This document shows positions 60,470 to 64,000 of a stretch of DNA of 64,000 bases, in pieces. Where the stretch lies: the NCBI RefSeq assembly GCF_000733925.1, contig NZ_JPOO01000003.1, positions 1,054,001 through 1,118,000 on the forward strand, given 5' to 3'. The stretch comes from Arenibacter algicola. Its GTDB lineage: Bacteria; Bacteroidota; Bacteroidia; Flavobacteriales; Flavobacteriaceae. Each line of letters opens with the position of its first letter. The stretch's first letter is position 1. A model generated the notes under the pieces. That model was given only the letters and a program-made list of their open reading frames with translations, was not told the DNA's origin and made no database searches. A program made the position numbers and the translations under genes.

Positions 60470-63400
60470 TTATGGTATTTGGTAAAGTAATAAAGGTTCA
60501 TTGTTCCTAGCTACCAAAAGACCCCTATTTATCCCTAAGTTAATATATGCTGCTCCCCGAACATCCCCTTGAACATAAAGTCCAGATTTTTGGGGCGGGA
60601 CATTTGTAAAATCACCATCACCATCACTCCTAAGATAATGACCGTAACTGGCATCATTCCTTGGGGTTTCGACCTCGGAACCATAAAGATTCCCAAATAA
60701 GATCAGGTCCGTGTTTTTGCCTCCATTGTTCTTGTTAATGAGGATTTTATTTATGGATGAAATCTGAGCCGTATTTGGAAGTGGAGTAAAACTAAAACGC
60801 GTATTGTCCTCGTTGATCAAGACACTATTTGCAAAATTTGTAGCTGCCAAGTGACGGGCATTGTCCAGACCTTCTCCATACACCTCCTGTAGATTAGCCT
60901 TGCCAAAATCCTCATAAGTTTGGAACTTTTTCTTTATAAATGGCATTTGACCAGAAGAACATTCCCTACCGCGCAGGGGATACATTTGTTCGCCCTCATG
61001 GTATCCCAATACAATATCATTGGTGTTATTTTTATCAAAATCATTTAAATACAGATGGAAAGGTGCCTTTTGCGAAGCCTTATATTTGTAATTAAGACCT
61101 AAATTCCCCGCAACCAAATCCATATCCCCATCATAATCAATATCGGCAGCAGCAAGACTAAACCACCATCCCACATTATTGTTTAATCCATATTGTTCGG
61201 ATATATTAAAAAAATCATTGTTCTTGCAACTAAAGGCTTGAATATTTCCCCACTCCTGAGCAATAATCAGTTCTTCAAATTGATCATTATCCAAATCCAC
61301 CCATAGCGCATCCGTTACCATCCCTAAATCATTAAGTTCGGGAAAAACTTCATCAGTAACATCCTTGAATTCAATGCTTCCGTTAAGGGATACATTTTTC
61401 AACAATACACTTTTGGAAGGATAGCCATAATTTTGAGGCTCTAGGCGCGAACCTATAAAAAGATCCTGGTTACCATCCCTATCATAATCCATAGCCTTCA
61501 CCACCTGCCCACTACTAAGTATATTAGGAATTGCATTAAAGTTTCTTATAAACATACCAGTACCATCATTTTCATAAAAACGATCTAAATAAAACTGGTT
61601 TTCTGTTTCCTTTTCGTTACCCCCACTTACAACATACAGATCGTAATCACCATCATTATCGGCATCTAGAAAAATAGCACCGGTATCCTCATGAACTTTG
61701 TCCTCTTCAAACGATTCAATAAGCCTTTTCTCGAACTTATTGCTGATAGTTTGTACGAACAGTGCCCCGGCTTGCATCATAGCCCCTCCAACGTAAAAAT
61801 CCTCCAATCCATCATTATTTACATCCGCAACGGTAAGGCAAGGTCCAAACTGGGACATTTTATGTGGCATTAAGGATTCTAAAGTAAAATCATTATAATC
61901 ATTCTCCTCATGCTTAAAATCGATACCGTATTCCTCTGTTATATCCTGAAATTCATAACGCTGTTTATCCTTTCCAGTGTATATTTTTCCCTCGGGAGCA
62001 TACTGAATGATAATTTCTTGATTGGCCTTTACATTGGTAACTAATTGGTGTTGCCCGTTGGGCCATATTACTTTAATGGAATCAATTTGGGCTATGTTTG
62101 CAAGACCGAAATGAATGGGTGAAGCCATTGCTGATTGAAAACCTTTGGAAAAATAATTTTCGGCAAAAAAAGATTTTTTGTTAGCTATTACTTCAATCCT
62201 GGCCCCAATACCATCGATGTTCTTATCATGGCCTTTTAGGGAAATTTTTAAAAATGAGTTATCAATCTGATTGTTACGGTACAGTTGGGCAAAATCATCC
62301 GTATTATTAACTATGATATCCAAGTCCCCATCATTGTCAAAATCTGCATAGGCAGCACCATTGGAATAGGTGGCTGTTTGATTTACGGTAAGTTTATTAA
62401 ATTTTAAATCACCTCCATTTAAATAAAAATAGTTTTCTTTTTTTCGTTCCGGCAACTTGTCCAAAAGATCATCCACATACTTTGCCAGGTCCACCTTTCT
62501 GCTGCGTACACCTTCTTGATATTTTTCTTCCAAATAAATGGCAAAATCGTTGTTTCTGAAATCCATTCTAATACCATTGGAAACAAACAAATCTCTAAAC
62601 CCATCGTTGTCCATGTCCAAAAGTAATGGGGCCCAGCTCCAATCTGTACTTGAAATATCTGCCAGCTGGGCTATATCGGAGAAGGCAGGAATAATCGTAT
62701 TAGGAAAATTCCCATTGTTAACCTGAAGGGCGTTATACATATATTGTCTATGTAGGCCCAAATGCTCAATATTGTAAAATTGAGCTACGTTCATACCGCT
62801 CATGCTAGTCTTTTGGGTAAAATTATCCTCAGCCATCATGTCAAGCGATATAATATCCATTAAGCCATCATTATTAACATCTGCAATGTCATTGCCCATG
62901 GAAAATGTGGACATGTGGTTAAATGACTTAAGAGAACTTTCCGTAAAAGTGCCATTTTGGTTGTTCAAATAAAGATGATCCTTTTCATAGTAATCATTGC
63001 TTACATAAACATCAGGCCAACCATCATTATTAACATCACCAACAGCTACCCCAAGACCAAAACCAAGATTATTACTTATAATCCCTGCATCTTGGGTAAC
63101 ATTGATATACATTCCATCATCATTCCGATAAAGTTTTTCCCCAATCTTATCCGATTTGCCCATCATGATTTCAGATGTCTCTTCTAAACCGTACATTTCT
63201 ATATTATGGTTGACCAAGAACATATCCAGATCACCGTCACGGTCATAATCAAAAAAAGTGGCTTGGGTCGAATAATGAGGAAGGTCCAATCCATACGACT
63301 TAGCATCTTCCTCAAACACAGGTATGTTATCCTTATTCATTCCCTTGTTGATCAACAAAAGGTTTCGCAAAGGCTCATCGGTTTCAAAACGGCCAGATTT

Positions 63401-63832
63401 AAGAATGTAGATATCCTTTAATCCATCATTATTAATATCTACAACGGTAACCCCTGTAGGAAACCCGCCATTGCCTTGGGCATTGGCAGCTACACTTACA
63501 TTTCTAAACTTTAGGTTTCCCAGATTTAAGAACAGCTTATTGGTCCGAAGGTTACTAATAAAATATACATCTTGAAGTCCATCATTGTTAAAATCGGCCA
63601 CTGCAACCCCTCCCCCATTATAAAAGTATTCATAGTAAAATCCGTTCATAGTAGTGGTTTCCTCCAGCTTATTTACAAAATTGAGACCAGTATCCTCCAC
63701 CCCTAGTACAGTGTATAATTCCTGCTCTTGCTCAATAATTTTTTGGGCTCGATCATCTGAGCAGGAAAAGATCACTAAACCAACAATAAACAGTAGGACT
63801 ATAAAAATGATGGTCTGATATTTTTGCATCAT
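60470..63832 (-). CDS. VCBS/FG-GAP repeat and ASPIC/UnbV lipoprotein
   Basis: The start is set at ATG 63832 (with a second ATG at 63829), giving ~1120 residues with a signal peptide and lipobox (IFSCSDD). About 12 integrin-alpha-like blades with Asp-rich 'D-x-D-x-D-G' Ca-binding loops (e.g. FDYDRDGDLDMFL, ADVNNDGLEDFYVGG) build two beta-propellers, with an ASPIC/UnbV domain near residues 545-620 ('GIGARIEVIANKKSF', 'VIWPNGQHQLV'). Such CRTAC1-like proteins in marine Bacteroidetes are surface lipoproteins, often near transporters. It starts overlapping the stop of the transporter gene (ATGA). Confidence 0.92.
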   Translation of the reverse strand: MMQKYQTIIFIVLLFIVGLVIFSCSDDRAQKIIEQEQELYTVLGVEDTGLNFVNKLEETTTMNGFYYEYFYNGGGVAVADFNNDGLQDVYFISNLRTNKLFLNLGNLKFRNVSVAANAQGNGGFPTGVTVVDINNDGLKDIYILKSGRFETDEPLRNLLLINKGMNKDNIPVFEEDAKSYGLDLPHYSTQATFFDYDRDGDLDMFLVNHNIEMYGLEETSEIMMGKSDKIGEKLYRNDDGMYINVTQDAGIISNNLGFGLGVAVGDVNNDGWPDVYVSNDYYEKDHLYLNNQNGTFTESSLKSFNHMSTFSMGNDIADVNNDGLMDIISLDMMAEDNFTQKTSMSGMNVAQFYNIEHLGLHRQYMYNALQVNNGNFPNTIIPAFSDIAQLADISSTDWSWAPLLLDMDNDGFRDLFVSNGIRMDFRNNDFAIYLEEKYQEGVRSRKVDLAKYVDDLLDKLPERKKENYFYLNGGDLKFNKLTVNQTATYSNGAAYADFDNDGDLDIIVNNTDDFAQLYRNNQIDNSFLKISLKGHDKNIDGIGARIEVIANKKSFFAENYFSKGFQSAMASPIHFGLANIAQIDSIKVIWPNGQHQLVTNVKANQEIIIQYAPEGKIYTGKDKQRYEFQDITEEYGIDFKHEENDYNDFTLESLMPHKMSQFGPCLTVADVNNDGLEDFYVGGAMMQAGALFVQTISNKFEKRLIESFEEDKVHEDTGAIFLDADNDGDYDLYVVSGGNEKETENQFYLDRFYENDGTGMFIRNFNAIPNILSSGQVVKAMDYDRDGNQDLFIGSRLEPQNYGYPSKSVLLKNVSLNGSIEFKDVTDEVFPELNDLGMVTDALWVDLDNDQFEELIIAQEWGNIQAFSCKNNDFFNISEQYGLNNNVGWWFSLAAADIDYDGDMDLVAGNLGLNYKYKASQKAPFHLYLNDFDKNNTNDIVLGYHEGEQMYPLRGRECSSGQMPFIKKKFQTYEDFGKANLQEVYGEGLDNARHLAATNFANSVLINEDNTRFSFTPLPNTAQISSINKILINKNNGGKNTDLILFGNLYGSEVETPRNDASYGHYLRSDGDGDFTNVPPQKSGLYVQGDVRGAAYINLGINRGLLVARNNEPLLLYQIP

Positions 63833-64000
63833 ACCCCAACAAATATTTTTTTCTTTTGGGCGGTATATACCCAAAATGCGATTGTAATGGTCAGTGTTAT
63901 AAGCGTGCCACCTATATAAGAAATATCATTGGGCAATTGAAAACCTTCTGGAGCTATCAAAATATAAGTACTGCACACCATTGTCATAAAAATTGCCGGT
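63829..64000 (-). CDS. CstA-like carbon starvation/peptide transporter (partial, C terminus)
   Basis: The last ~56 residues of a membrane protein are visible on the minus strand, starting PAIFMTMVCSTYILIAPEGF and ending KKKIFVGV before TGA at 63831-63829. The 'FMT-x-V-C-x-T-Y-I-L-I-A-P-E-G-F' pattern resembles the C-terminal helices of Bacteroidetes CstA (pyruvate/peptide transporter). Other large carriers cannot be ruled out from 56 residues. Its stop overlaps the ATG of the VCBS lipoprotein by four bases (ATGA), implying coupled translation. Confidence 0.55.
   Translation of the reverse strand, partial: PAIFMTMVCSTYILIAPEGFQLPNDISYIGGTLITLTITIAFWVYTAQKKKIFVGV

Noticed and set aside
1..64000. 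tRNA, rRNA, CRISPR arrays, phage or insertion-sequence genes
   Set aside because: I looked for cloverleaf-type ends, regularly spaced direct repeats, integrase and transposase motifs and found none.

Overview
The window looks like chromosomal DNA from a marine member of the Flavobacteriaceae (Bacteroidetes), close in character to Arenibacter, Maribacter or Zobellia; this is inferred from gene content and not from a search. The pointers are low GC, many short-signal lipoproteins, TAnnTTTG-type promoter boxes, little use of Shine-Dalgarno sites, DUF4252, 2TM and DUF4331 families, LytTR two-component systems, BtuG-type lipoproteins and VCBS/ASPIC-UnbV lipoproteins. I see no phage, insertion sequence, CRISPR array, rRNA or tRNA. 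Most genes are ordinary core or near-core flavobacterial genes.

Layout. 1-8.9 kb: the 3' end of a carboxypeptidase-regulatory-like protein, a GH13 amylase lipoprotein, a metallophosphoesterase, a VOC protein, an SRPBCC protein, TrmH, a sirtuin, an uncharacterised helical protein, purB and an MscS channel. 9-11.2 kb: an ECF sigma factor operon with a membrane partner and two DUF4252 proteins. 11.4-14.5 kb: two tandem S41 peptidase lipoproteins. 14.6-21.1 kb: a vitamin B12 uptake locus. One side carries a cobalamin riboswitch, btuB and a BtuG-like lipoprotein; the divergent side carries BtuF, BtuC and BtuD, none of which has an ATG start that I can see. 21.2-27.7 kb: rmuC, a small membrane protein, a thioesterase, then the oxidative pentose phosphate genes pgl-zwf divergent from gnd, with a perfect inverted repeat between them. 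rpiA lies separately near 48 kb.

27.8-32.2 kb: a TPR lipoprotein, a DUF4331 pair and a LETM1-related protein. 32.3-35.8 kb: a LytTR regulator, three stand-alone 2TM proteins, and a LytS-type kinase with a fourth 2TM domain fused to its C terminus. 35.8-36.5 kb: a gene-free stretch with two tandem copies of a ~155 bp element carrying identical hairpins, likely a small-RNA pair. 36.5-43.1 kb: a sugar-oxidation module made of a Gfo/Idh/MocA oxidoreductase, a ketose 3-epimerase-like TIM barrel, a 1168-residue ThuA/beta-propeller dehydrogenase/HEAT/cupredoxin protein and a divergent AraC regulator. 43.2-48.4 kb: a COG2509 flavoprotein, a DEAD-box helicase, an EEP-family protein, a PaiB-like flavoprotein and rpiA.

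48.6-60.3 kb is the least ordinary part. A TPR-histidine kinase/LytTR pair sits beside a run of small exported proteins (NTF2/SnoaL-like lipoproteins, dimeric alpha-beta-barrel-like proteins, a RidA-family lipoprotein). These are followed by a hot-dog thioesterase, a six-helix membrane protein, a class-II O-methyltransferase-like enzyme and a DUF1624-type membrane acyltransferase. I infer a small-molecule processing or signalling system, function unknown. The window ends with a long VCBS/ASPIC-UnbV lipoprotein whose start overlaps the stop of a CstA-like transporter that runs off the end.
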